Source: Myoxocephalus aenaeus
Lineage: Eukaryota; Chordata; Actinopteri; Perciformes; Cottidae
NCBI GenBank assembly: GCA_038501785.1
Contig: JBAMJR010000243.1
Location: forward strand, 2,083,501 to 2,147,500
DNA: 64,000 nucleotides
Direction: 5' to 3'
Shown: positions 46,453 to 58,754 of the stretch, in pieces
How the letters are laid out: each line of letters starts with the position of its first letter
How positions within the stretch are numbered: the stretch's first letter is position 1
Program-made: the position numbers and the translations under genes
The notes under the pieces: model-generated
What the model was told of the DNA's origin: nothing
The model's database searches: none
Seen by the model: only the letters and a program-made list of their open reading frames with translations

Positions 46453-46975
46453 GGATCTCCGTCCTGCTTTGGATTCAGTTGGGCCCATGAAAGTCCATCA
46501 GAACTGAGGGGTGACCGCTGTAAAGCACCTTGTGACGAGCAGAGGATTCGACTCTGACTCTGTTTGTGAGGATCAGCGTCTCTCTCAGTGTGATGAGGAC
46601 TTAATTAGCTGTTTGTGGATTTGGCTGCCGTGGATTGCATTGTGGATTGTTGCAACGACGCTGGGGCAATGAGCGGGGCTAAGTGCAAACCTCTGTTCTC
46701 ATAATTGCACATCTGTTTCCCGTTGCTTGCTCCTGTAATTGCCTCCATCTCCGTCATCTCCACGGAGGCGGGCCGCAGGTGACTGCAGGTAAAACGGCAC
46801 CAGGCAATCTGTCTGCTCTCTGATCAGCAGAGATTTGCAGGGACAACTGGGATGAATGTTTTGACAGCTTCTCCTGGGCACACATGCACTCACAGAGGAT
46901 GTATACATGCTGAGAACACCGCCAAGTCCTACACTGGAGCACCATCTAGCGGTGGAAGAGAGACTTGCAGGGGAC
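46453..46975. other. Candidate conserved non-coding block
   Basis: Unique DNA with GGACTTAATTAGCTGTTTGT (46597, homeodomain core TAATTA), GGATTGCATTGTGGATTGTT (46631) and CTGTAATTGCCTCC (46732). No coding potential. Confidence 0.33.
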
Positions 46976-48010
46976 ATTTGTAAATTAATTTAGACATTGA
47001 CACAAAGCATGCCTCAAAGGATTGCACATATAATAAAACCAGCAATGAGAAACATAAGCTAAACACACAAATGTAAAGTGAGATTAAGTAAATACAAAGC
47101 ATTACAAACAGACACACAATAGATACAATACAAGCAGGAACAGCATTAGCAAAACATACAAATTCATACATTGTTATGTGGATAACTTAAATGTAGTATT
47201 TTAGGGCCGACTAAAGATTGAAGGCTAATGCCAGAAGATGAGTTTGAATGGGTTGACTGAGGTAGCGTCTCAAAATCTGGAAGGGAGACAATTCCAAAAA
47301 GTAAGACTACTGATGTTTTATGACTGTTTTGAATAGTCAGGATTTATTTAATAGTCAACATTTTAAGGAGTAGAGAGTAAATATGACGAGTGACTAGAGG
47401 TGAGAAGTAGGATGGAGTTAAAAGTAAGACCTTGAAATCTGATCCAGGATGTAGAGGGAGCCGATGTGATGAAACAACAACATGGTCACAGTTTCTACTT
47501 TGGGTTAATATCCAAGTTATAGTTTATACATCGCAGTAATCAATATGAGACAAATGATGAACAAGTGTTTCAGGAAAATTGATAAAATAGGACGAATCTC
47601 AGCAATGAAAATCTGCAGTCTCATTAATATTGTTGATGTGCTTTTCAAAGGAGAAACTCATCAAATAGGACCCCAAGATGTATAGTGCAAGGGCTTTATG
47701 AAAAAAAAATATTTCTGATCTTTGGATCAATAATTAGCCTTTTAGTTTTTCCAGCATTTAAAAGAAGGAAGTTTGATGACATCCACTGTTTGATTTCTGC
47801 TATGAGTTCTTCCAGTTTCACCAAATGAAGACGGGCATCAGGCTTAATGGAGAGGTAAAGTTGTGTATCATAGTTTGTCATTATTGATTAATGAGAAAAG
47901 GATGGGGCCGAGCACAGTTCCCTGTGGCACACCATAACTGACCTTCTTATGGTCAACAGTTATTGTGTAAAACAGAAGTATGACCTGCTGAGGTGGAGAT
48001 CACCGATACA
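46976..48010 (-). mobile_element. L2-type LINE remnant (RT palm region)
   Basis: Minus strand near 47950-47880 reads YGVPQGTVLGPILFSLIN (domain B), followed at 47881-47696 by NYDTQLYLSIKPDARLHLVK, LEELIAEIKQWMSSNFLLLN, AGKTKRLIIDPK, i.e. the region after the Y-A-D-D motif, here mutated to T-N-Y-D. Downstream (47690-46976) the sequence is degraded but still LINE-like. Frameshifts and a lost catalytic motif show it is dead. Confidence 0.75.
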
Positions 48011-50473
48011 TAAACTGAGTCAGAGTTCCAGATGAGTAGGAAGTCTTTTAACACTTTTGTCAGAGTGGTTTCTGGATGAATGGTACGAGTTATTGGATGT
48101 GAGGTGATTTATACGTTTTGAAAATAAATAAGACTGAAGTTGTCAGTTAAGCATCTCCAATGTGCTTCCAGCAGATTCAGGTTTGTCAGAATGATCAATA
48201 GTAGATAGTGTAGGTTTCAGAGTGGCTTATATAGTTGTACCCTGACCAGTAAAGAAGTAATGAGAATCAATAAGGTCAAAGAACATTTCACTGAATTGCT
48301 TGAATTTGTCATTAACATGAATACTCAAAATGACCCACGATTAAAAGATTGTTCAATTGTGTCAGTATGTCATAAAGAAAGGTAAACAACTGATAAAAAT
48401 GTGAATGAATTGTGAATAAGGCCTTGGTGGTTGATATCAATTAAGATATCTTAGATAAGAAGTACATCAAGGGATATGCAGACAGTGGTGTTGATTGGAT
48501 TTTGCATTAATTAACTATATTCTCATTTATAAAAAATGTGCTAAACACTAAATGTTTACGTAATGAGGAAATGTACGTACGTCAAAAAATATGTCCATTT
48601 ATAAAACCAGCATGTTCTTGAATAAACCCAAAATCAACCTTTGTACATGTGTACATGTGGATAATACAAATGTGATCAATACAGTAGTTTTGTTCACCCA
48701 CCCTGGATTTCAATTTAAAACAGAGGTTTGACAGGAGAACACATTTCATTCATTTATTTGAGTTTCATTGTGTGAACCTGGCCTGTATTGTGATATAGAT
48801 GAATAATGATCTGTATTTCCAGTGACCTCTGACCCTGGAGGTCATCTGATTCTGCAATCGGAAAACTGTCTCTGCCCAAACATGAATGAATAAATACAGT
48901 TCACTGCAGTATTTATACACAGATAAACTATATGAAAACTGAAATCGCACTTGGTAATACATATCACTGTATTAGAACATATTATTAAAGTGATTATTAA
49001 AGTGATGAAGTATTGAGCAGAATTTAATTTCAGATGATTGTTGATTGGACGAGGTCTGTGTTGGTTGACCCTTCTGTCCATGCTTCAGGGCTTCTGCTGT
49101 CTTTATACTTCCTCCTTCATGAGGTGATTCCTTATTTAGACTCACAAAGTCTTTCTTTTACTGCAGAGTTTGACGTAGAAGGTTCTTTTCTTAGTTTTTT
49201 GTCTGCATTCAGTTTAGCGTGGACAAACCAGCAGGAATGCGTGATGTCACAGCTGGTGAGCCGGCCGTGGTGAAGAGTTAAATCCCTGCGTTTACATCTC
49301 CTGACAAATCATCTGGGGCCGTATGGAAGTTAATGAAAAGAAGAAAAGAATGGACGTACATTCAATAGCTGTTTTTTTTTTTTTTTAAGAACACCCAGTT
49401 TTTTTTTTATTTGATCTATAAACCTTGAGAACAAAGAAAGGAACAAAATACAACCTATTTATTGAGTTGGAAGACAAAATAAACCTCATACTGAATAATG
49501 TCTCTTTTTCAAATAAAAAAACGATTCAGGTTGTTTTTTATTGATCTTATTGATAATGGAAACGTCTAAGATTATTATTAAAAAAAATATTATTAGAATT
49601 TTGAGAACAATTCTTTCACAGTAATTTCAAGAAACTGGAGATAAAATGTCAGACAAATGGAAAGCTTCACTCGAACAGATTAAAAGCATGAAGAAATAAA
49701 TCATGAGTAAAAGCCGAGGCCGTATGTTGAAACTAAAGGTTGCTGTAAAGTGAAATAATGGAGTCAATCGACGTAATAAATGTGTGCTTTTATTAGTATA
49801 CATATGTAGAAGTACACAGACGTCTGTCCTGCCTGTCCCCATTAATGATAAATACTCTTACTGTTCACACTGTCTTACTTTTGTTTACTTTTTGTAATCT
49901 ATGACTATGATATTTACTTTATCTTCATAATTCAATTTAATATGTTTAGTTATATTGGACAAACTATGATTGTAGTTCACCATTGTACCTGTAAAAGTTG
50001 AAAAATGCGGTTTAAGAACTCATTATTGACATAATTAATTAGGTAAATTAATGATAATATTAAAAAAATGAATAGGGAAAAAATATTCTCACCCCATAAA
50101 AAGACATATGCAATTATTTGAATGACCTCACAACGCATCAAAAGTGGAAGACACAGTGTGTGTTTTGAAATGAGTTATGCTTTTCTGACCAGAGAGAAAT
50201 GAAGCAATATTGTGGACGATTGTGTCTCGTGGCAAAGCTGTGCCGGATCGTGCCACATGGTGGCAGGGTGAAGTCACCACAGAGACGCAGCTCCTGTGTG
50301 TCTCTCCACGACACCAGATCTGGAAAATGGACCAAACTTACCGTTATCAGATCATTAGTCCACTTTAGTTGTGGCAAAATAGAAGATATCATATTTGATT
50401 TGTCATTTTGTATAAAATAAACATCCACGAGTCCGGTGCCGAGTATCCACACCAGTGCTACTTTCTTTCTTTT

Positions 50474-50478
<5 letters not shown>
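48011..50478. other. AT-rich intergenic sequence
   Basis: No gene seen. A poly-T tract lies at 49373-49386. Positions 48010-48330 may still be part of the LINE but have no readable coding. Confidence 0.35.

Positions 50479-50522
<44 letters not shown>
50479..50522. repeat. (TA)n(CA)n microsatellite
   Basis: About 18 TA units followed by a short CA run. Confidence 0.96.
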
Positions 50523-51714
50523 ATATGACATACAGGGATCAGAGAACAAGTATTTTCATTTTGTTGTGTGTGTATGTGTTGATCAGTGTACAATAGTATG
50601 GAAGGAAATAACAGAAAAGTAAAGCAAACAAACAAAGTAAGGTAAAAAAAAAAGAGGAAATACAAATAATATTAAAAATATAAATAAAGAATCAAAACAC
50701 ACCAAACCCAAAAACCCACCCACACACATGCCTTTACGTTCGTTCACATAGAGACCAGAGCTACTTTCAAAGTAGGAGAAGCCGTCTGAGCCAAAGTGCC
50801 TGCACATGTGTGTTCCAGCAGTAAACATATCTTACATACATCTACAAACAGAATACACTGCTCTCCTTACGATGTCCTGGGAGTGTCATGTTGGCAGCAT
50901 ACAGTCTATGCATCCATATCTATGATATTTTAAACATGGAATGCTTTCCAATCACATCTTTGTGTCGACCGCATTTCACCGAGCAGTGAATTACGTTGAC
51001 CGTAACTAATATCATCTCGTTCAACAAAACCATCAACATTCTCAAACAGATTGGTGTTTCGTGTCACGGTAATGTTGTAACCGCATTCAAACAGATGCCG
51101 TTGATGTCAATGGGTCACAACAGCATACACTCAATTATAGACCTTCAACTAGAGCAGAGTAAAATATCAAGGTCACACAAACAATCCCTGGAGAATCTAA
51201 ACATATCTATCTCTAAAAATAATAATTTAGATAAGGAAATATTAAGAATACGTACCTCATATATGTGTCAGTGATTGCAAAATTCCCCATAGCATTGACT
51301 CTCTGTGGTCTCATGGGTTCATGGTTTACATTCTCCCATATTCCCTTTACAGCTGCTGCTTTTCATCTCCAGGTTACTCTCTTCATGGGATTTGCTCTTC
51401 CCAGCCATGTCCTTTGAGGATTCACTGTAAAAGTGACTAACATTGACTCATAAGATATACACACCACATAAAGCTCATCTCCTACAAACAGAAAGGTCAC
51501 GAACAAAATTGGCAGACGAGTGAATCTCTCCAAGCTTCTATTGTCCCATATTTAAGCTGAGACCATGAAACCCCTTTGATAGTTTTACCTGCAGTGATAA
51601 TGAAGAGGATAATTTACAGAAGATGACAATGTGTTCTCTCATGGAGAATGGTAAATGGAATGGTATTTGTACTTGTCTAGTCTTTGACCATCAAAGCTCT
51701 TTAACACTACATGA
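50523..51714. other. AT-rich intergenic sequence
   Basis: Nothing identified. Confidence 0.4.
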
Positions 51715-52566
51715 CATCATTCACCCATTCATACACTGATGGGAGGAGCTACCATGAAGGTACCACCTGTCCATCAGGACTAACTAACATTCACACACTG
51801 ATGGGAGGAGCTACCATGAAGGTACCACCTGTCCATCAGGACTAACTAACATTCACACTGATGGGAGGAGCTACCATGAAGGTACCACCTGTCCATCAGG
51901 ACTAACTAACATTCACACTGATGGGAGGAGCTACCATGAAGGTACGACCTGTCCATCAGGACTAACTAACATTCACACTGATGGGAGGAGCTACCATGAA
52001 GGTACCGCCTGTCCATCAGGACTAACTAACATTCACACTGATGGGAGGAGCTACCATGAAGGTACCACCTGTCCATCAGGACTAACTAACATTCACACTG
52101 ATGGGAGGAGCTACCATGAAGGTACCACCTGTCCATCTGGACTAACTAACATTCACACTGATGGAGGAGCTACCATGAAGGTACCACCTGTCCATCAGGA
52201 CTAACTAACATTCACACTGATGGGAGGAGCTACCATGAAGGTACCACCTGTCCATCAGGACTAACTAACATTCACACTGATGGAGGAGCTACCATGAAGG
52301 TACCACCTGTCCATCAGGACTAACTAACATTCACACTGATGGGAGGAGCTACCATGAAGGTACCACCTGTCCATCAGGACTAACTAACATTCACACTGAT
52401 GGGAGGAGCTACCATGAAGGTACCATCGTCCATCTGGACTAACTAACATTCACACACTGATGGGAGGAGCTACCATGAAGGTACCACCTGTCCATCAGGA
52501 CTAACTAACATTCACACACTGATGGGAGGAGCTACCATGAAGGTACCACCTGTCCATCTGGACTGA
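51715..52566. repeat. 60-bp minisatellite, about 14 copies
   Basis: Strict 60-bp period: ATTCACACTGATGGGAGGAG, CTACCATGAAGGTACCACCT, GTCCATCAGGACTAACTAAC. Copies differ by very few bases; a KpnI site GGTACC is in almost every unit. The first and last units carry an extra CA or CACA in ATTCACACACTG. The unit resembles an internal stretch of common fish SINE/L2-like repeats. Confidence 0.97.
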
Positions 52567-53009
52567 GTAACCATTCAAACCAGTGTTCAGTTTGAAGGAT
52601 GCCCTGCAACCCTGTATAAGCTGTTAAAGCTAAGCTTAATATATGCTCAGATGTTTTTATAGTATTTGAGGAAAGATGTTTTTCCCTGGCTAAGAAATGT
52701 GTTCGTCAGTCATTTGTCTGTCTGTCCAACACTTTGATTCACGACCAGGTGTATTCAAGCCTAATGGCCAGATTATCATGTTGCTGAGAATATGTATGTT
52801 CCTGTAAGAGTTGTTGCATTAAATGTTATCTTTGATCCCATCCACTCTTAATAGCCATCCAAATATGGTTCTAAAACAACAAGACAACTATTGACCATTC
52901 ACAAATATATGGTAATATGTATAGATGTTTTACAAATAATTTGGTAATAATGTACAAGTACTTAATTAAATGTATAAAATGTTATGTGTTATAGTAACTA
53001 ATAATAAGT
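52567..53009. other. AT-rich intergenic sequence
   Basis: No feature that I can support. Confidence 0.4.
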
Positions 53010-53220
53010 TTACATAATTGGGAGGATGGGCAGTTCGATCCCCGGCTCCGCTAGCCCATGTCGATGTGTTCTAGGGCAAGAGTTTAAACCCCCAAAGTGC
53101 TCTCGTAGCTGTTCCTACGGTGTGTGAATGGGTGAATGATGACAAGTAGTGTGAAAAGCAGCTTTGAGTGGCCGGAAGTCTAGAAAAGTGCTATACAAGT
53201 ACAGGTCCATTTACCATTAC
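53010..53220 (+). mobile_element. tRNA-headed SINE with L2-type tail
   Basis: B box GTTCGATCC (53033-53041), then GTGTTCTAGGGCAAGAGTTT and a long tail: GTGTGAATGGGTGAATGATG, CTTTGAGTGGCCGGAAGTCT, AGAAAAGTGCTATACAAGTA, GGTCCATTTACCATT. The A box is eroded. The tail type is shared with the fragment at 19256. Confidence 0.82.
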
Positions 53221-53248
53221 TATTCACAAAGCTCCTTAACAAATCCAG

Positions 53249-53487
53249 TGTTGGGTAAGTTACTTGAGAAATTGCTAATTACTGCCTTTCCATTTAAAAA
53301 GTAATTAACAGTAATGTATACATTTACACGAAAGTACAGGCATTTCGCCATGTATTTATGAATTACTTCATTTTATGTCTGTGTACTTTGTACTTATATG
53401 TTCGCAATAAAGTTCTGCATTTACCCTTGCGCCCCACCTGTAATACCACTGCGCCCCACCAGAGGCGCAGTTTGAGAAATACTGGAA
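53249..53487. mobile_element. hAT-type ends (two different families)
   Basis: CAGTGTTGGGTAAGTTACTT at 53249 is a classic fish hAT start followed by AAGTAATTAACAGTAAT. At 53439-53487 GCGCCCCACC...GCGCAGTTTGAGAAATACTG is the reverse of a CAGTATTTCTCAAACT hAT terminus. The two ends do not match each other, so this is a nested or recombined remnant. Confidence 0.5.
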
Positions 53488-53840
53488 TAAGACAAGTTTT
53501 CAAAATATCCCTCCAGTCAGATAACCACTTCTCTGAGTCCAGGCTTATGATTGGCTAGTTAGCTAAGAAGACACACCATGGAAATAAGATGACTGTGGAG
53601 TTGAGTGTATTTTCAGAAACTAGCTACGTATCTGTAGCCCTGGGCAAAGCTAACATGTCCAGGTCCAGTCTCTCTATTGTGAAATGTTTATTCAACTGAA
53701 CTGTCCCATTTACTTCCTGGTTAGACAGTGAATGAGAAAACCCCCAAAACATCAAAGTATCAGAGCATTACTGGGATTAACTGTAATGTGACTGCCAAAT
53801 ATTTTACGTTACAAATAAATCCAACACGGATCCCAAGATG
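53488..53840. other. Intergenic, nothing recognised
   Basis: No feature that I can support. Confidence 0.4.
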
Positions 53841-53960
53841 CACAGTATTCAAGGATTCAAGGATCATTTATTATCAGTATGCAACATGTTTGCACAACGC
53901 AATTCATTTGTAGTCCAGACACTACACAACACATGTATGACAAACAGAAGAAGAACAGAA
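53841..53960 (-). mobile_element. Retroelement 3' tail
   Basis: GTATTCAAGGATTCAAGGAT, CATTTATTATCAGTATGCAA and GCAATTCATTTGTAGTCCAG, read on the minus strand, ends in AAATGATCCTTGAATCCTTG, a LINE-like tail with a short tandem. No coding sequence is attached. Confidence 0.45.
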
Positions 53961-54508
53961 CAGTAGTACATTCCTGTTGTGCACATTTTTAATTTGGATC
54001 ATAAGGAATGTAAACAGAAACAACAAAAACTAATCTCTGGGCAGATATTATGGCCAACATCTTCACATGAAAAAATCAACTCTGACTGTGTTTGAGCTCC
54101 AAGCATGGTGGTGTTTCCAGAGTCCACCAGAGTTCTGCTCTTTGTCCTGCTGGTGGCCCGTAGAGTGCAGCTTGATCCAGGATACAAGATGGATCCAGGT
54201 CTCTGTGGACACGTGGGCTCAGCAGTCACCGACCTCCCACTGCTTTCATCCATCCAATTTTCCTGCGACTGAACATCAGACATCCAGCAGCATGCTGGGT
54301 AGTGGAGTAGCCTCAGCTCCTAGTTTAGCTTCCATCCCGCCTCTTTGGGGCCGTTTGGTGGCGTTGGGTCCAACGGGTCTGGCTGGTTGGTGGGTGGGTC
54401 GTGGGTCACGATCGTCTCAAAGTCAGCCGTCCTTAATCCGATCCCCACGCTTTCTTTTCAGATGTAGATCAATGTATTCTGTCGTTTGCCATTAGTGATG
54501 AACATGGG
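53961..54508. other. Unassigned sequence, frames open on both strands
   Basis: A 142-codon + frame (54067) and a 94-codon minus frame overlap. Neither resembles a known domain; a decayed repeat is more likely. Confidence 0.3.
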
Positions 54509-54536
54509 AGCTACCAGCATGTGCATGCTGGTAGCT
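54509..54536. repeat. 13-bp perfect inverted repeat, 2-base spacer
   Basis: AGCTACCAGCATG (54509-54521) and CATGCTGGTAGCT (54524-54536). Imperfect pairing continues outward (AACAT / ATGTT). Confidence 0.95.
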
Positions 54537-54984
54537 TAATGTTCAATGTAATTTAAACTCAGATTAAATAGAACATATCAAGGTCCAATCAATGGCAATG
54601 TATTACACTGGTACTGATGCTGATATTTATACACTGAACATGATTCACACCTTCACAGTAAAACAACAATAGTGTATCCCTCCCTTTGGATAAATTGTCT
54701 ACTGAAAGTCAAAATAATATTAATAACAGGAATTTTACAAAGATGCAAATCAATCAAAACTGTCCTATATCACATCCTATCAGAGGGGGATAGCAGTAAC
54801 GATATTGGAACTTTAAATAAACGCGTCGGTGTGAACCTCGTGTTGCTGCATGAACTCAAGTGTTGACTCAGCTCAGCTCTCAAGCTGAAGCGGGATTCTG
54901 TCCAAAGGGTACACAACTAACACTGGACCGGCCCGTCCCTCCCTCCCCCCTCTGCCTTTCCCTTTCTCTTTGTTTCCTATATCG

Positions 54985-55175
54985 GTTATATGACGGCTTT
55001 AAAAGGCGGTCTCCCTAGCGACCGCGGGACCCCTGCTGCTGTCGGCCAGGTCTTCAGTAGGGGCCTGATTGATGGCCGAGGGTCGGCCATAAAGAAGATC
55101 TGCTGTTGCCAGATTAGGCCAGACAAACATGCCCCCCGATTGGTGACCAGCTAGGAATGTTTGTTTACAAGGCAG
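54985..55175. promoter_or_regulatory. Enhancer-like block with RFX-like and FOX-like sites
   Basis: GTCTCCCTAGCGACC (55008-55022) is, on the minus strand, GGTCGCTAGGGAGAC, one base from the RFX X-box form GGTTGCTAGGGAGAC. At 55158 ATGTTTGTTTACA contains the forkhead core TGTTTAC. The block is GC-rich and unique within AT-rich DNA. No reading frame. Function is inference. Confidence 0.3.
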
Positions 55176-57095
55176 CGTTCTGCCTTCATTTTCTGCCCTC
55201 AGATTTACAGACACACCGTATCCTCATGCCACGGTTTGTAGGATATCTTACGAAAAGGTTACTGCTCAGTTTTCCTACAAAGGTCCAGCAACACGTGAAC
55301 AGTCTTTTCAAAATAAACTTGCTTCTATCCAGGAAACTTAGTTAGGTTCAGGCAACACAACTACCTGGTTAGGTTATGGAAAAGATTATTGTTTGTGTTA
55401 AAGTAACTAAAGTAAAGTAGCGTTAAAGTAGCGTTAAAGTAGCGTTATGTGTACGTAGGTTACGTGACAAATACATCAACGTTGACTTCTTGTTGCATGC
55501 GAGGAACGGCCCACGGTCTCCTGGGGAAGACATGTTTTGGGTTGTTTTCTACGTGAAGATGTGAGTTGGAATGCTTGTTAATTAACTGACTCCATTTAAA
55601 CAATTAAACTCACTCCCTAAAGTATTTTTAAAAAAAATCTCTTTTCTTTTCTATATGATTTCAGATCATGTTCTGCGCCGTGAGATCAGGATTAGTGTAT
55701 CCCCAATGAAACCAGTTTACATGCTAGTCAACTTTTTTCAAGTCCGTTCTGCCTCCGAAGAGCTGGAGACAAAAAGGAAAGGGGGGTCACGGTGTTCCTG
55801 TCCCGTCCACTAATGCTGCTGCCTGTTCTTCTGGGAAAAGCCTTCAGCCGCCTCCACATGTAGGTCACTGGCCCTTTGTGTGCGACGATGCGAGCCCACC
55901 GGGTGTTTGACGTTTCCATACCGCTCTTACAATCCCCAGGTTGTCATGGAAATACACTGGGTGGCAGTAGCAGCGAAGTTACGGTGGAGGAAAGAGCATG
56001 CGAAGGGAGGAGGTCAACGAGCCCATCCTCTTTGTGAGCTTGTGCTCACGGTGGCCAAGTCTGTTGATGAAGAGCGCTCCGACCAAAGGCGTTTGTTGAC
56101 TTCAGGCTAAAACCAAGACTGAAATCAGAGCGCTATTTATTACAGGAGCCTCCTTCAGGATTAAAACTCTTCGATGTGGCCAAAACACACCAGTAAAAGA
56201 TGTGGGATTTATGTTAGCTTTACAGACTGTGAGCGTCCCCAAAACAGGAGAGCGTTTGACGTGAACTCCCCTGAACGCTCGTGGACTGAGCTGAAGTGTG
56301 CAGAGCGTCGTGTTGACTCGGAGCCAGTAAAAGAGAGTTTGCACGCCGAGCTCAGAGTGCAATCATGAGATTGTGTAAAGAAACACTCTGTATGCATAAA
56401 CACACACACAAAGTCTTACTTTCTCTCCAGCCTCCAGATATATTGCTGTTATGTCTGCACATATGATAAGAGTGTAGACAATAATGCATCTACGCATATT
56501 TGTGTAAGCAGACCAAGGACACATTGGGCAGACTTAGACCTTTTCTTTTCACAAGAAAATATTAAAGTAGGTCAAGGCCGTTGCAACATGTTACGTGAAC
56601 GTGTTGCTCTGGGATGCACAGGGAAATGCCTCAGCATCTCTTGCTCTGCGTTGCTGTTGGCTGCCTGTGTTTATGACACAGCTCACTGGGTTCCAGTCCA
56701 CCCATTACAGCTCCCTGTGTTCAGCTTTACAAGACATGTGCTACTCCACAGCCAGGGGTTCTTTCTTTTAGGAATCTGTCTGTTAACGTATTGTCTTATT
56801 GTCATTCAGATAGGTGTCTATTCAATCAATGTTATAGTTGCACCTGTGATGGCTGGTTTTGTGGGCAGCAGAAACAAGCTGAGGTACCATAGGAGATCCT
56901 GTCTGATGAGGTCTTCTTCGTGAAGCAGCTGAGGCTTTCAGGATGTTCTCCACCTTGAGATGGGTTTTGATGGATCCTCCTCCTAGAGTAGCACCTTGAC
57001 AGATGACATTGTCCTGGGAATGATCTTCTCTCCTGTAAGCAGCGTGGACCAACCTGTATTTCGCCTGGAGCTGCTGTCTGCTGGTTTCCTCTGAG
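55176..57095. other. Intergenic, no gene recognised
   Basis: A short AAAGTAGCGTT tandem lies at 55408-55446. 55780-56100 is GC-richer and unique. Nothing else identified. Confidence 0.35.
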
Positions 57096-57112
57096 GTGGA
57101 TGTGTGTCAGTC

Positions 57113-57396
57113 TCTCTTCCTCCTGGGTGTTGCAACCTCCACTGAGGAGGAGGAGGTGGCGTCCTCGTGTCTCCGGTCCAGTTCAGAGACCCTCAAATTC
57201 TTATGTCCATCTCCAGTTTCATTGACTTCTCTTTTTCTCCCCTTCACCTTGACATCCTCCTCCAAGGGTTCAGTCTCAGAGGTACCTGCCGTGCTTCCAG
57301 AACCAGACTCGGAGACCCTCTTCCTCGTCTGTGTTGGGTCTTCGTCAGCACAGGTCTCTCTCTCCCTGGTACTGACAGAGACATCTCAATGTGCTG
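57113..57396 (-). CDS. Unidentified open segment, possible terminal exon
   Basis: A minus-strand frame ends at TGA (57111-57113 region) after SSSSVEVATPRRKRD. Upstream parts read RKRVSESGSGSTAGTSETEP and LEEDVKVKGRKREVNETGDG. Composition (Ser/Glu/Lys/Arg-rich, two basic clusters RKR and PRRKRD) would suit a disordered nuclear protein tail, and codons avoid stops over 94 residues. The upstream sequence has only weak acceptor candidates and the opposite strand is open too. I do not recognise it. It could equally be decayed transposon ORF1. Confidence 0.25.
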
Positions 57397-58754
57397 CTTT
57401 TACTTTCTATAAATGAGAACAATCCAGGTTCAGTAATGTACTGCATTCAAGTCATTGTGGGGTTCTTTACTTAAGTATTTCCATCTTATACTATTTTATA
57501 CTACTACTCTACTTCATTTATGGGACAGCCTTAGTTAGACTAGTTAGTTTCCAGACTTTCACACATGATGATCTCATAATATGTTGAGTTATTATCATAT
57601 ACACTGGTAAAAGAAGTACTGAGATCCTTTACTTCAGTAAAAGTAGAAGTATGTCAACATATCTGCAACATTTCAGAAGGATTATCAACAACATGCACTT
57701 AAACTATCTAAAATAGAAAATACTCAGGTAGAATCAGTATTTTAATTTCATTCATATGTCTTTATGATATTATTATGTAGGCTACTTCATATGATACTTT
57801 TCTTCTTACTGAAGCCTTTACTGCAAGCAGCATCTAAATGTTGCATCTGCTCAAGGTGGCGCTGATTTGAACTTCTAAATTGTTGGGTAATGCAACAGTT
57901 CATAATTGTATAAGCATGTGTTTGTATGTTGAATCATAAAATCAAATGAACTCCACTTCAACCAGCAACACAATATAAATGCTGTGTACAAAATATCTAA
58001 TGATATAACACTAATATTATAAATAGTATAATGAGTATTTCTACTTTTTGTAGCTTTTCCATGACTTCTCTCTTCCCTGTCCTCCGAGGCCGAGGATGAA
58101 GAGTTCTAAACTCCCGATCACAAAATATAATGTTGAACTAGAAGTAAACAAGAAGACTCTTACAGGATTAGTAAACAGCCAACCAACACGTGTGAGTCTT
58201 GACTTCTTGAGATTCTGATCTTTTGTCACAACTGTGTCAAAGGGTTTCTAGAATTCTGCTCATATAGAATATTTCAGGTCCATTCATCTGCACACTACTT
58301 TAGACATGTACCTACATTCCAAATTTATTTTCAAACTCTCAGAATATTTTTTTTTTACTGCTTTGTAGTATTTTTGCGCAATACTATCCCCCTCCACATG
58401 TATTGTTTGACCTATAACGGCCCTCTGAGGCTGCCATACTACAACACATATGCTCTTTTGTAATTTGGCTGATATGAACGTATTGATTAGATTGATATCA
58501 CAGAGGCATGGCGCTGCTTAGTCAAAACAAAGTGTTGGTGTTGTGTACTTCTCCATAGTTTACCTTTTCACAGTACAAATAGACATTTTTCAATTTTTAC
58601 TGTTCCATTTTTCTGTCCACCTCCATTTATTTTAATCAAATAAAATGTGTCTAACTCCACAACCACCAGTGAGTACACGTCATCGCACCTGCATCATCCT
58701 TTAACGTGAACCTCTTGGGTGTCTAGACAGACTCTCAAGTAGAGCTAGAATCCA
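57397..58754. other. AT-rich intergenic sequence
   Basis: No feature that I can support. Confidence 0.4.

Noticed and set aside
45452..46488. Long minus-strand frames of HPSIHPS repeats (up to 189 codons) and plus frames of DGWMDG
   Set aside because: Product of the (GGAT)n array, open in several frames on both strands.
50138..50665. A 175-codon minus frame with YIYIYI
   Set aside because: Crosses the (TA)n tract and poly-T DNA; no real protein signature.
51715..52566. Regular 60-bp spacing that could suggest a CRISPR array
   Set aside because: The whole 60-bp unit is repeated with no unique spacers, and the genome is a vertebrate; it is a minisatellite.
54067..54495. A 142-codon + frame
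   Set aside because: Opposite strand equally open, Trp/Ser-rich translation without recognisable domain, poor codon pattern.
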